Notes: generated by a model from the letters alone, not told the origin. Shown: positions 55,482 through 64,000, counted from the first letter of the stretch. The stretch is DNA of 64,000 bases from Peptococcaceae bacterium CEB3 (GCA_001029295.1 LDXJ01000052.1:29-64028), one strand, 5' to 3'. Made by a program: numbers and translations.

Positions 55482-57374
55482 ATGCAAACCTACACCGCTG
55501 AATCCATCCAAGTCCTTGAGGGCCTTGAGGCCGTCCGGAAGCGCCCCGGCATGTACATCGGATCCACGGGACCCAAAGGCGTCCATCACTGCGCGTGGGA
55601 AATTATTGACAACGCCATCGACGAGGCCGGAGCCGGATATTCTGACGCCATCCGGGTTGAACTCCATCCGGACGGCTCCCTGAGCGTCGAGGACAACGGC
55701 CGCGGGATACCCGTGGACATCCATCCCAAGCTGGGCATCCCGGCCGTCAGAGTGGCCTTTGAACAGCTCCACGCGGGCGGGAAATTTGACGGCACGGTCT
55801 ACAAGTCAGCCGGCGGACTGCACGGGGTGGGCGCCAGCGTTGTGAACGCCCTGTCCGGTTGGATGACCGTCGAGATCAAACGCGACGGCAAGCGGTACCG
55901 GCTGGAATATGCCAACGGCGGGCATTTAAAGTCCGACTTAACCATCGTCGAGCGGAACGTCAAGGGAACCGGAACGAAGGTGATTTTTAAACCGGACCTC
56001 CTTATTTTCAAGGAGACCACGGCTTTCAGTCCCAATACGCTCAGGAATCGGCTGCAGGAGCTTGCTTTCCTCAATTCCGGCCTAAGAATTATTTTAAAGA
56101 CTCCGACAAATGAGGCAGTCTTTAGCTCACAGTCCGGACTAGCCGGCTTTGTCGAGTTCATCAACAAGGACTCCGACAGCTCGCCGGTACAGAAAAAGAT
56201 CATCCAGTTTAAAGGCGAACGAGACCAGGTGGTCGTTGAATGCGCCATCCAATATAACGATGGCGATAATGAGGACCTTTTTTCGTTTGTGAACAACATC
56301 CCCACCATTGAAGGCGGGACTCACGAATCCGGTCTGAGGACCGCGATGACCCGAGTGTTTAACACTTTCGGTCGGCGCGGCGGAATTTTTAAGGGGGACG
56401 AGTCGTTCATTGGGGATGACCTTAAAGACGGGCTAACCTGCGTCCTCTCTCTCAAGGTTGCGGAGCCCCAATTTGAGGGGCAGACCAAAACAAAGCTGTC
56501 GAACAGTGAAATCGAGGGGATCGTTCAATCCATTGCGAACGAGGGACTGTCCGCCTTTTTTGAGAACAATGCCAGCGTAGCCAAGGACGTACTGAGTCGA
56601 GTATTGGCCACCACAAAGGCGCGGTTGGCCGAAAAAAAGGCTAAGGAAATCAAGAAAAAAGCAAAGGATGCCGGGGCAAAGGCCCTTTCCGGGAAGCTCG
56701 CCGCCTGTTCGGAGAGAAATCCAAAGGCCAATGAGTTGTTTCTGGTCGAAGGCGACTCGGCCGGTGGGTCGGCCAAAACGGGGCGTGACCGGAAATTCCA
56801 AGCCATCCTGCCTTTGCGGGGGAAAGTGCTCAACACGTATCGGGCTAAATTAGACAAAGTGCTAGAAAACGAGGAAATCCGGTCCATTATCACGGCCATT
56901 GGCGCGGGGATGGGTAAAGAGTTTGATTTAGCTCGCTCTAATTATGACAAAGTCTGCATCATGACCGATGCCGACTTGGACGGAGCGCATATTCGGACAT
57001 TGCTTTTGACATTTTTTTACCGGTTCATGAGACCCTTATTGTTTGCCGGTCATGTCTATATCGCCCAATCCCCTCTATACAAAGTTGAAAAAGGCAAAGA
57101 AGTCCGTTACGCCTATGATGACAATGAATTAAAGGCGGCCTTTAAGGCCCTGGGACGCAGCGCGAAAGTACAGCGCTACAAGGGCCTGGGGGAAATGAAC
57201 CCAGATCAGCTTTGGGAAACGACTCTGAATCCCGCAAACCGCCGCATGATTCAGGTCACCATTGAGGACGCGGTCGATGCCGAGCACAAGCTCAAAGTGC
57301 TCATGGGCGACCAGGTGGAGCCCCGCAAGGAATTCCTGATGGAAAACATTGTATTTGAGGAGGGGGATTTTTAA
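55482..57374 (+). CDS. gyrB: Type IIA topoisomerase ATPase subunit (GyrB/ParE)
   Basis: 630 residues. GHKL ATPase: WEIIDNAIDEAGAG, DNGRGIP, GGLHGVGASVVNALS; transducer domain; Toprim: LVEGDSAGGSAK near residue 422 and MTDADLDGAHIRTL near 494; then RYKGLGEMNPDQLW. All catalytic motifs are intact. Length fits GyrB or ParE; the partner at 62087 has a GyrA-box-like motif, so I favour gyrase. An element-encoded gyrase would relieve supercoils during its replication. GGGGGGCC precedes the ATG. Confidence 0.9.
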   Translation: MQTYTAESIQVLEGLEAVRKRPGMYIGSTGPKGVHHCAWEIIDNAIDEAGAGYSDAIRVELHPDGSLSVEDNGRGIPVDIHPKLGIPAVRVAFEQLHAGGKFDGTVYKSAGGLHGVGASVVNALSGWMTVEIKRDGKRYRLEYANGGHLKSDLTIVERNVKGTGTKVIFKPDLLIFKETTAFSPNTLRNRLQELAFLNSGLRIILKTPTNEAVFSSQSGLAGFVEFINKDSDSSPVQKKIIQFKGERDQVVVECAIQYNDGDNEDLFSFVNNIPTIEGGTHESGLRTAMTRVFNTFGRRGGIFKGDESFIGDDLKDGLTCVLSLKVAEPQFEGQTKTKLSNSEIEGIVQSIANEGLSAFFENNASVAKDVLSRVLATTKARLAEKKAKEIKKKAKDAGAKALSGKLAACSERNPKANELFLVEGDSAGGSAKTGRDRKFQAILPLRGKVLNTYRAKLDKVLENEEIRSIITAIGAGMGKEFDLARSNYDKVCIMTDADLDGAHIRTLLLTFFYRFMRPLLFAGHVYIAQSPLYKVEKGKEVRYAYDDNELKAAFKALGRSAKVQRYKGLGEMNPDQLWETTLNPANRRMIQVTIEDAVDAEHKLKVLMGDQVEPRKEFLMENIVFEEGDF

Positions 57375-57613
57375 TGGACGAGAACTACTCAGATTCAACA
57401 GCTTTGATTGGCTACGGCATTGTTTTGCCGCTGATAGCGCCTCTCGTCAATCATGCTTCACATGGAAAACTTCTTTCAGATTTAACACGGCCTTTTACAG
57501 GAATGCTCCCTGTCAAGGTGCTTCCGTGGCTCGTCATGCTAACCGTAGCCGTCGTGTCCTTTGTGCCGGGAGTCATTCTTGCTTGTGTTCACATTAGAGC
57601 AAGACAATCTTGA
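57374..57613 (+). CDS. Small two-helix membrane protein
   Basis: 79 residues with two hydrophobic segments (about 9-26 and 50-72) and a short basic end (HIRARQS). Its ATG overlaps the gyrB stop (TAATG), so it is translationally coupled to gyrase; why is unknown. It converges with the kinase-like gene and overlaps its end by 20 bp. Confidence 0.6.
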   Translation: MDENYSDSTALIGYGIVLPLIAPLVNHASHGKLLSDLTRPFTGMLPVKVLPWLVMLTVAVVSFVPGVILACVHIRARQS

Positions 57614-58145
57614 TTAACGAGTCAACGGCCTGTTCTAAATCGTCGTTGATTACAACGTAATCACATTGGTTTTCCATACTGATTTCTAAGGGGACCCGCT
57701 TTAGCCTTCGCTCTAAAGTTTCCTGGGATTCCGAATGCCTCAATTCAAGCCGTTCAACCAGGACATCGGGGTCTGAGGGGCGGATGAAAATGGTCGTGAC
57801 TAACTCAGGCCAAGCGTGTTTTATTTTGAGGCCACCTAAAATATCAACATCTGTGATCCCTATCTGATTATTTGTGATAATTTTGCGAAACTCTTTTTTT
57901 GATGTTCCGTAAAGATTTCCGTGCACCTCTTGGTATTCGAAAAACTCGTTTTCAGTAATGCGTTGAGCAAAATCTACCTTTGAAATGAAGTGATACGGAT
58001 TGGCCTCCGATTCCCCGGGTCGTGGGTCACGGGTAGTAAAAGATGGTATGTAGACCAATTGCGACTGTGGTTGGAGTAAACAATTAATCAGTGTGTTTTT
58101 CCCGGCTCCGGCGGAGCCGATTAATAAGAAAATACGGACTGGCAT
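57594..58145 (-). CDS. Guanylate-kinase-like protein
   Basis: 183 residues. P-loop IGSAGAGKNTL near residues 9-19, then SFTTRDPRPGESEANPYHFIS (GMP-binding region of guanylate kinases), FFEYQEVHGNLYGTS, DVDILGGLKI and ERRLKRV. The serine or threonine after the P-loop lysine is Asn. A nucleotide kinase on a replicon may tune nucleotide supply. It is the only minus-strand gene in this region and lies divergent from the AAA ATPase gene. Confidence 0.75.
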   Translation of the reverse strand: MPVRIFLLIGSAGAGKNTLINCLLQPQSQLVYIPSFTTRDPRPGESEANPYHFISKVDFAQRITENEFFEYQEVHGNLYGTSKKEFRKIITNNQIGITDVDILGGLKIKHAWPELVTTIFIRPSDPDVLVERLELRHSESQETLERRLKRVPLEISMENQCDYVVINDDLEQAVDSLIKIVLL

Positions 58146-58160
58146 ATTCCATGCCTCCTC

Positions 58161-58210
58161 TTGATTTTATTGGATAAATGTTATATACTATCAAATATAA
58201 TATCATATAG
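58161..58210 (+). promoter_or_regulatory. Promoter/operator of the AAA ATPase gene
   Basis: TTGATT (58161-58166), 17 bp, TATACT (58184-58189); CTATCAAATATAATATCATATAG follows directly as an imperfect palindrome, then GAGGAGGGGG before the ATG. Confidence 0.75.
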
Positions 58211-58224
58211 AGGAGGGGGTTGCA

Positions 58225-59127
58225 ATGCCGCGTTCAGCGGATGTGGCCGCGCTCATTCAAGCGGCCGGGACCAGGGACTTTTACGTTTTCAAGGCTATCG
58301 CTGAGGCTATGATTGCCCGGGAGCGCACACGAGATCAAGAAGACGCCGCCCGAACGATGGAGCTGGCGGTCGAGCGTTATTTATCCGATTCCACGACACC
58401 CTCATTGCGCTTGCCGAGCGAAATAGGCGCTTTCGTTTGGCTTGAACAACCGCGGCTCGGTCTTTCGGAACTTTTTTTAGACCCAGGGCTTTTGTTAAAA
58501 ATTCGATGGTTTGTCCGCGAGCGCACCCAAATATCTAAATTGCGCGAGGCCGGCTTACCGCTGCGCAACCGGATATTACTTGCGGGACCGCCCGGAAACG
58601 GGAAAACCAGTTTGGCCGGCGCCCTGGCCAAAGAGCTAGATCTCCCTCTCATCGTCCTGAAATCTCAAACCATCGTTGATTCGTACATAGGCCGGACGGC
58701 TCGTCTGTTAGAAATGGTCTTTGAGTTTGTTCGGCGTAACGACTGCTTGTTCTTTATGGACGAGTTGGATTCCCTCGGGGCCAAGCGACAAGGCGGCGGA
58801 GGCGGCCAACAGGAATACAACAATATCCTAAACAGTTTGTTGGTTAATTTAGACCGGCTGCCGGACACAACGATTGTCGTCGGTGCCACCAATAGGCTTG
58901 GTGCGTTGGACCCGGCGCTGACCCGGCGGTTTAACCTTGATTTGCACATGGGCAATCCGAGCGCCACCGACATCCGAAAGTACATCCTAGCCTACCAGGC
59001 CAAGAACGAGATGCCATTCGGGATTCCGCTTGATCACGTCGTCCCGCGTTTAGAGGGGAAACCGTGGTCAAAGGTGGCCGAATACTGCCAGGATAGGCAT
59101 CGGGAATTAATTTTGGGGAGTGATTAA
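58225..59127 (+). CDS. AAA ATPase, paralogue 1
   Basis: 300 residues: a helical N-terminal part (about 1-70, IAEAMIARERTRDQEDAARTMELAVERYL), then an AAA domain with GPPGNGKT near residue 121, FFMDELDSLG near 176, and ATNRLGALDPALTRRF holding the arginine finger. It closely parallels the ATPase at 61182 throughout, so the two are paralogues and might form a mixed ring. The family suggests remodelling of protein complexes; targets unknown. Confidence 0.8.
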   Translation: MPRSADVAALIQAAGTRDFYVFKAIAEAMIARERTRDQEDAARTMELAVERYLSDSTTPSLRLPSEIGAFVWLEQPRLGLSELFLDPGLLLKIRWFVRERTQISKLREAGLPLRNRILLAGPPGNGKTSLAGALAKELDLPLIVLKSQTIVDSYIGRTARLLEMVFEFVRRNDCLFFMDELDSLGAKRQGGGGGQQEYNNILNSLLVNLDRLPDTTIVVGATNRLGALDPALTRRFNLDLHMGNPSATDIRKYILAYQAKNEMPFGIPLDHVVPRLEGKPWSKVAEYCQDRHRELILGSD

Positions 59128-59130
59128 ATT

Positions 59131-59589
59131 ATGTACTATTTAGAGCTTTACGCAATGGAGATTGCTGTTGTATCTGCTGTAATTACTGTGTTGGCCCTAA
59201 TCGTTTTTGTACTTGCGAGCAGTACTACAAGAACGGGAAAAATGAGTGAAAAAATTAGCAATGTTGCTGGTGTCGTCTTCCCCGTTCTGGTGGTGGTTAT
59301 GCTTGCATTCGCCGATGTTCGAGCGGTATTTAGCATGAGGTATAACATTGTTGTCTCTTCGCAATCGGCTAACGTCGTAAGCGTGTCAAGGTTAACTCAA
59401 GACGGGGCGCATGTAGGATACCTGCTCCATAACAATGTTTACAAGGTTGCCGACTACAATGGGCCAATAACAGTTAGCACGACCGCCAAGGTTCCGACAG
59501 TAGATGTCCAAGTTCGCAAGAATATGTATGGAGGGCAAAAAACGGTTCTTTCACACTTGGTTGTTCCGGAAAGCGACATCAAAAAATAG
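59131..59589 (+). CDS. Two-helix membrane protein with extracytoplasmic domain
   Basis: 152 residues: helices at about 9-30 and 46-66 and a C-terminal soluble domain (NIVVSSQSANVVSVSRLTQDG…) with beta character. It begins 3 bp after the AAA gene, though its own ribosome binding site (GGGGAGTG) is good. Not recognised. Confidence 0.6.
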   Translation: MYYLELYAMEIAVVSAVITVLALIVFVLASSTTRTGKMSEKISNVAGVVFPVLVVVMLAFADVRAVFSMRYNIVVSSQSANVVSVSRLTQDGAHVGYLLHNNVYKVADYNGPITVSTTAKVPTVDVQVRKNMYGGQKTVLSHLVVPESDIKK

Positions 59590-59602
59590 GGGTGTGTTCT
59601 AG

Positions 59603-59935
59603 ATGGAGGAAACCCACGATTTAATGGAAAAGTTAATAAGGTTATTCATCCTGCATGATCCAACAATGGGTGTATCAGACATTAACCTTAAAGTTTTAGA
59701 GGCGCGGATAGCACGGTGGGCGCACAAGCAACCAGACAATTGGGAGATCGACAACGCCATTAATCAAGTGCTCAACATGTCAGATGATCATTGCAAAGAC
59801 CGAGAGTGCTTCCGGGACTGTAATTACTGGATGAGGTGCCCTTTAGCGGTTCTCACTAAAGGACCGTTTACAGTAGCGGGGGGGGGGCTTGCGCCCGGTG
59901 TACGCGCAGAGGTTGTTCGAATAGGCAACCGCTAG
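59603..59935 (+). CDS. Small protein with clustered cysteines, unknown function
   Basis: 110 residues. The N-terminal ~70 residues are helical (LMEKLIRLFILHDP…LKVLEARIARWAHK); then CKDRECFRDCNYWMRC may bind a metal. The C-terminal tail after a G-run (GGGGGGG at 59879) would shift with a miscount in that run. Not recognised. Confidence 0.55.
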   Translation: MEETHDLMEKLIRLFILHDPTMGVSDINLKVLEARIARWAHKQPDNWEIDNAINQVLNMSDDHCKDRECFRDCNYWMRCPLAVLTKGPFTVAGGGLAPGVRAEVVRIGNR

Positions 59936-59954
59936 AAAGAGAGGTTTTTTAGTA

Positions 59955-60308
59955 ATGGACAATTCTTTTTTTACACAGCTTGCCAACTTTATCCAAAACA
60001 CTCTAATCGCCGGAATCGGAGTAATCGGATTAATTCTGTGTTTGGGCGGCGTGCTGGTCGGGGCTATCAAGCGGAAATGGCAACTCGTAGGCGGGGCCGT
60101 TGTCGGTGGCCTCATTATATCTGCGGCAATGCCGCAGAACAGTTGGCTTAACATTGGGCACATCAGTTGGCCGTCTCTTGTAGCCAACGGCAGTGCCAAC
60201 GCTCCAACGTGGGTTCGGGTCCTGATTGGTATGGTTCTGTTCGCCGGGATGATTGATGCTTTTGCGCAATTAATCGCCGCGCCGTTAAAGCCCAAAAAAC
60301 AGAAATAG
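59955..60308 (+). CDS. Three-helix small membrane protein, VirB2/TrbC-like topology
   Basis: 117 residues: hydrophobic segments at about 16-37, 44-61 and 88-106, and a very basic end (LKPKKQK). Topology resembles the small membrane subunits at 10622 and 11028, but there is no clear identity. Start ATG 59955. Could be a stray secretion subunit or a holin-like protein. Confidence 0.5.
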   Translation: MDNSFFTQLANFIQNTLIAGIGVIGLILCLGGVLVGAIKRKWQLVGGAVVGGLIISAAMPQNSWLNIGHISWPSLVANGSANAPTWVRVLIGMVLFAGMIDAFAQLIAAPLKPKKQK

Positions 60309-60371
60309 CAAAGGACGCGAAACCCGACCGAACCCTGGGTGCGGCGAAATATATGGAAGGAAGGAACGACA

Positions 60372-60791
60372 ATGTCAGAATACCAAATTCAAGCCAATAG
60401 GGAGCTTTGTGAACAGTGGGATAGTCTGGATTATCGTATTAACCAGCTTAAGGGTTTCGTCCAACATGATATGCTTGTGGATTCTTACGCTCTTGCCCAA
60501 TGGGAGTCGTTGGCCGAGGAGACCCAAAGAGTTTTAAAAACGGTAATTAACGAAACCCACGATTATGTCACCAGCGGTCTCGTCCGCGGCAATTGGACGA
60601 TCCTCGCCTCCACTGATTTGACGAAAATTCGCATTCGGCTTGACGAGGTTTTGACTAAAGAGGAGGCAGAGGCCATCGGTCGCGAGGGATGCGAAGCTCA
60701 CGGATACACTTTCCATGGGGTCTATTCCGACCAGGAAATCGACCAGGCCGTGGCGGACCGGATTGAGGAAGACTTTGATATCCCATTTTGA
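60372..60791 (+). CDS. Helical protein of unknown function
   Basis: 139 residues from ATG 60372 (GGAAGGAACG). Long helices (QANRELCEQWDSLDYRINQLKG-like start, WESLAEETQRVLKTVINETH), then a short C-terminal acidic part. Not recognised. It lies between gyrB and gyrA with other small genes. Confidence 0.6.
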   Translation: MSEYQIQANRELCEQWDSLDYRINQLKGFVQHDMLVDSYALAQWESLAEETQRVLKTVINETHDYVTSGLVRGNWTILASTDLTKIRIRLDEVLTKEEAEAIGREGCEAHGYTFHGVYSDQEIDQAVADRIEEDFDIPF

Positions 60792-60805
60792 TGTTGGAGG
60801 GAACC

Positions 60806-61189
60806 ATGCCTGATTCAAAATACACCGAATCGCTACCTAAAGTCTTGGCCCTGTATCAACAGGGCTCCTCCATCAAAAGCATCAGCCAACAAATAGGGGT
60901 CAGAGATTCAACCGTCGCCCGCTGGCTAGAAAAAAGCGGGCATTATCAGATAACACACAACCGGAAACATCGGGAGCCATCCGGGGAGCCGATGGAAAGC
61001 GCGTTAACACCGGAGCAATGCTCAGAGGCGCATTTGTTCTTGGTTGTGGCCCAATGGCTGCATAAGAAGGATAGAACAAACTTCTCCGAAAACCTGTGCA
61101 ACCTGATGAGAAATTGGGACGCCGTAAAGACCCAACTTGTGTCTGGCAAATTCGGTGTCAACAAAAAGAAAGGTGATTCGCTTGCCTAA
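60806..61189 (+). CDS. Helix-turn-helix protein (Hin/MarR-like HTH)
   Basis: 127 residues from ATG 60806 (TGGAGGGAACC). SLPKVLALYQQGSSIKSIS…GVRDSTVARWLEK is a resolvase-type helix-turn-helix near the N-terminus; the remainder is helical with no motif I know. Likely a DNA-binding regulator or adaptor. It overlaps the next AAA gene by 8 bp. Confidence 0.65.
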   Translation: MPDSKYTESLPKVLALYQQGSSIKSISQQIGVRDSTVARWLEKSGHYQITHNRKHREPSGEPMESALTPEQCSEAHLFLVVAQWLHKKDRTNFSENLCNLMRNWDAVKTQLVSGKFGVNKKKGDSLA

Positions 61190-62090
61190 ATTAGATCATG
61201 TCTTATCTCTGATTAACACGGTTGGTCAGCGCGATTATCGCCGAGCCAGGCAATGTGTCGAGGCTATGATCGCCCAGGAACGCCAGAACCGGCGAGAACA
61301 GGCCGCAAAATCATTGGAACGTGCACTGAATCATTGGCCCAATCAAAGCATGGTCGAATTGCCACAGGATGTTTCGCGTTTTGTCTGGTCGGAGCAACCT
61401 AAAAGATCCCTAGATTCACTCTATCTCACTGTTGACGTTCAGAAAGAAATCCGCCGATTTTTTAACGAATGGGAACATGCGGAACAAATCCAAGAAGCCG
61501 GGTTGTCACTGACCAACAAATTATTATTGACCGGCCCCCCTGGGAATGGGAAGACAAGTCTCGCCGAGGCGTTGGCTAAGTCTTTTGGCCTAACATTCCT
61601 GCCTATTAAGTTGCATACCGTCATTGACGGCCACATGGGCAGCAGCGGGAAAAACTTGGGTAAATTGTTTGAGTTTGCCTCTTTCAATAACGTTGTTCTT
61701 TTTATTGACGAACTGGATGCTATTGGCTCGTTCCGGTCTTCTGGTGTCGGCGATGCCGCGACGAAAGAATACAATGTTGTCGTAAACACATTGCTCACCA
61801 ATTTAGACCGTTTTCCTGACACTGGCGTTGTTATTGGCGCCACGAATTTACCAGACGCGCTTGACCCGGCGCTTGAACGTCGGTTCAACATTAAGCTCTG
61901 GTTGGACAACCCAACGGAAGCACAAATCGAAGCGTATTTGGATGATTACCAGCAGGCGCACAGCGTTCGGCTTTTCCCAGAATCGGTCTCCCATTTAGCC
62001 GGGCTGCCGTGGTCTCGGATTGAGGAATTTTGCATGAATAAACACAAAGACCTTATTCTTGGGGAGTTCAGGACGAGTACGGGGGTGTGA
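61182..62090 (+). CDS. AAA ATPase, paralogue 2
   Basis: 302 residues from TTG 61182 (AAAGGTG). Architecture as at 58225: helical N-terminus (DYRRARQCVEAMIAQERQNRREQAAKSLERAL), GPPGNGKT near residue 119, LFIDELDAIG near 174, and ATNLPDALDPALERRF. The substrate-facing loops differ between the paralogues (HTVIDGHMGSSGK here). Its stop overlaps the gyrA start (GTGTGA), linking it to the gyrase. Confidence 0.8.
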   Translation: MPKLDHVLSLINTVGQRDYRRARQCVEAMIAQERQNRREQAAKSLERALNHWPNQSMVELPQDVSRFVWSEQPKRSLDSLYLTVDVQKEIRRFFNEWEHAEQIQEAGLSLTNKLLLTGPPGNGKTSLAEALAKSFGLTFLPIKLHTVIDGHMGSSGKNLGKLFEFASFNNVVLFIDELDAIGSFRSSGVGDAATKEYNVVVNTLLTNLDRFPDTGVVIGATNLPDALDPALERRFNIKLWLDNPTEAQIEAYLDDYQQAHSVRLFPESVSHLAGLPWSRIEEFCMNKHKDLILGEFRTSTGV

Positions 62091-64000
62091 CCAAATTGGA
62101 TAATGAATCCGTTCTTATTCAACGTCCCCTTGAGGACGTTTTGCCGGAATCCTATTTAGGCTATTCCAAGTTTGTCATTTTGCACAGGGCCATCCCGGAT
62201 GTCCGGGACGGCCTCAAGCCGGTGCATCGCCGCATTATCTACGCTATGTCCGAGTTAGGAATGTCTCCAGATAAGGCATACAGCAAGTCCGCTAGGTTGG
62301 TGGGGCACTGTATGGGTGCCTACCACCCGCACGGCGACACCGCGATTTACGATTCAGCCGTTCGTATGGCACAGCCGTGGGCGAGCCGGTATCCGCTTGT
62401 GGACGGGCATGGGAACTTTGGATCCGTTGACGGGGACGGACCGGCCGCTATGCGTTACACCGAAATCCGCATGACCTCCCTTTCCCTGCTCATGTGCCAA
62501 GACCTCAACAAGGATACGGTACCAACCCGGGCCAACTATGATAACCGGCTGCAAGAGCCCGCGGTATTGCCGAGCCCGGTACCCAACATTTTGCTCAACG
62601 GGACCTCGGGGATCGCTGTCGGTATGTCGTCCAATATGCCACCTCACAATTTAGGCGAGGCGGTGGCCTCCGCCGTTGCCCAGATAGACCGGCCGGACAT
62701 TGCCCTGGACGAACTGATGGACATTATGCCGGGACCTGATTTCCCCACAGGGGCCTTTATCGTGGATAATGGGGGAATCCGCGACGCCTATGAAACGGGA
62801 CGCGGGAAAATCATCATGCGCGCTAAGGCTGATATTGTGCCGAGCAAAGGTGGGAAAACGCTTATCGTCATTACCGAGATCCCGTATCAAGTCAATAAGG
62901 CCACACTGGCCGCCAAAATCGAAACCTTAGCCGAGACCAAGCTTGACGGCATTAGTGATGTCCGGGACGAGTCTGACCGCGAGGGGATGCGACTCGTCGT
63001 CGAGGTCAAAAAGGACTCGGATCCGGCCCGTATCCTTGAACAGCTTTACAAAAACACACAATTACAAGAGACGTTTGGGGTTATCAATCTGGTTGTTTCG
63101 GCGGATGGGACGCCTCAAATTATGAGCCTTAAAGCCATCCTAGCCGCTTATATCGAGCACCGCAAAGTCGTCATCACCCGGCGGACCGAATACGATTTAA
63201 AGGCCGCTAAGGCCCGTGCGCATATTTTAACGGCCTTGGTCACCGCAATTCAAAACCTGGACGAAATCATTGCCCTCATTCGCTCCGCCAAGAGTTCCAC
63301 ACAAGCCAAAGCCGCTTTGGTGATGCGGTTTGATTTCGACGAGATTCAGGCGCAAGCCATTCTCGACCTAAAATTGCAGCACTTAACCGGTCTGGAGCTG
63401 GAATCCGTTCGCAAAGAGTACGATTCCATCGTCAAACGGATTGCCAGCTTGGAGGCCATCCTGTCCGACGAGAGCCGAGTTTACTTAGTCATGAAAAAAG
63501 AGTTGAGAGAGATCGCCGGTCAATACGGCGACGCACGCCGGACACAGATCATCAGCGAGGAAAAATCCCGGATTGCCTACGAACAAAAAACGCCGGTTTA
63601 TGTCAGCCGTCTCGGCCAAATCGCCAAAGCGTCCCTTATTTTACAAGACGGGGACGCTGCCATAGCCTCCTTCGCTTCCGCCGAAACGGTTTGTTTAGTG
63701 ACGGCCCATGGCAAATGCATCCGGTTCAGCTCAGACGCCGTCCCTGCCATTCAAGGCGACAAAACCAAAGGGGTCAAGGGAATCACCCTAGACCCTGGGG
63801 ACACCGTCATTTCGGCCTTTTCCGTGGCCTCGGAGGACGAATTTCTCGTGACCCTGACCGAACAGGGATACATTAAGAGAACCCCTGTTTCAGAATACCC
63901 GATACAGGGCCGCGGGGGCAAAGGCGTGGCCGTCGCCCACGTAGACGATAAAACCGGGCGGATTCAAGCGGCCGCTTGCGGGGACGAACGGCAAAAGCTC
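62087..64000 (+). CDS. gyrA: Type IIA topoisomerase cleavage subunit (GyrA), runs off the window
   Basis: The frame from GTG 62087 (or TTG 62096, which has a better ribosome binding site) stays open to the window edge, about 638 codons. RAIPDVRDGLKPVHRRI is the start of the winged-helix core and the catalytic tyrosine is in AMRYTEIRM (Y124 from the GTG). Near residue 607 comes QGRGGKGV, the GyrA-box pattern that marks gyrase rather than topoisomerase IV. With gyrB at 55482 the element has its own gyrase. The C-terminal beta-pinwheel continues outside. Confidence 0.9.
   Translation, partial: MTKLDNESVLIQRPLEDVLPESYLGYSKFVILHRAIPDVRDGLKPVHRRIIYAMSELGMSPDKAYSKSARLVGHCMGAYHPHGDTAIYDSAVRMAQPWASRYPLVDGHGNFGSVDGDGPAAMRYTEIRMTSLSLLMCQDLNKDTVPTRANYDNRLQEPAVLPSPVPNILLNGTSGIAVGMSSNMPPHNLGEAVASAVAQIDRPDIALDELMDIMPGPDFPTGAFIVDNGGIRDAYETGRGKIIMRAKADIVPSKGGKTLIVITEIPYQVNKATLAAKIETLAETKLDGISDVRDESDREGMRLVVEVKKDSDPARILEQLYKNTQLQETFGVINLVVSADGTPQIMSLKAILAAYIEHRKVVITRRTEYDLKAAKARAHILTALVTAIQNLDEIIALIRSAKSSTQAKAALVMRFDFDEIQAQAILDLKLQHLTGLELESVRKEYDSIVKRIASLEAILSDESRVYLVMKKELREIAGQYGDARRTQIISEEKSRIAYEQKTPVYVSRLGQIAKASLILQDGDAAIASFASAETVCLVTAHGKCIRFSSDAVPAIQGDKTKGVKGITLDPGDTVISAFSVASEDEFLVTLTEQGYIKRTPVSEYPIQGRGGKGVAVAHVDDKTGRIQAAACGDERQKL

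Overview
The window looks like part of a large plasmid (or plasmid-like prophage) of a Gram-positive bacterium, most likely Bacillota. The evidence is: strong purine-rich ribosome binding sites before nearly every gene; a TubZ-type tubulin partition locus; a RecU-type resolvase; a complete replication set (DnaE polymerase, DUF927 protein, prim-pol primase, helicase, candidate SSB) beside a block of short iterons; and a Tad pilus locus without the secretin expected in a Gram-negative host. The genus cannot be fixed from the sequence alone. No ribosomal or central metabolic genes were seen.

Layout. 1-2000: an ATPase gene split by a TnpB-only IS200/IS605-type element. 2100-3370: a small membrane protein and a possible defence-type membrane protein. 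3569-21673 (all minus strand): one long gene train running PspC-like protein, GT-C glycosyltransferase, HD-GYP phosphodiesterase, two TadZ/CpaE-like ATPases, TadA, TadB, TadC, an antirepressor, a Flp-like peptide and CpaB, then passing without a break into a type IV secretion set (small membrane subunits, a GGDEF/CpaE-like fusion, VirB6-, VirB3/PrgI- and VirB4-like proteins, a lysozyme-like protein). 21700-35000 (mostly minus): replication and recombination (DUF2325 protein, DnaE, helicase, iteron region, DUF927, excisionase-like protein, primase, SSB candidate, a CI-like regulator, a Cas4/RecB-like nuclease). 35039-46080 (plus): gamma-glutamylcyclotransferase-like protein, two winged-helix genes and TubZ, a giant TadE-like adhesin, a catalytic-domain-less recombinase-like protein, RecU, DUF4417, a SWIM/amidoligase protein. 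46100-54800: accessory DNA with truncated ATPase and antitoxin-like genes, small zinc/cysteine proteins, an HD protein, an IS1182-type transposase and a damaged tRNA cluster. 55482-64000: gyrase B and gyrase A with two paralogous AAA ATPases and small genes between them.

Two kinds of dispersed DNA signal tie the window together. The first is an 18-bp core (18/18 in six copies, 17/18 in a seventh) that sits at gene boundaries of the Tad locus, before the adhesin gene and before tnpB, always pointing toward a downstream start codon. In several copies it can fold over the ribosome binding site; it also delimits one- or two-gene units like a cassette boundary. The second is an AT-rich operator-like motif (TGTGATAATATTATA type) that overlaps the -10 box of at least six good promoters across the whole window and suggests one element-wide regulon.

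My best candidate for an undescribed system is the combined Tad pilus/type IV secretion train with its own c-di-GMP synthase and phosphodiesterase modules, its repeat-bounded gene units, and the separate TadE-like adhesin sharing the same leader repeat. All assignments are from reading motifs; no database search was possible.
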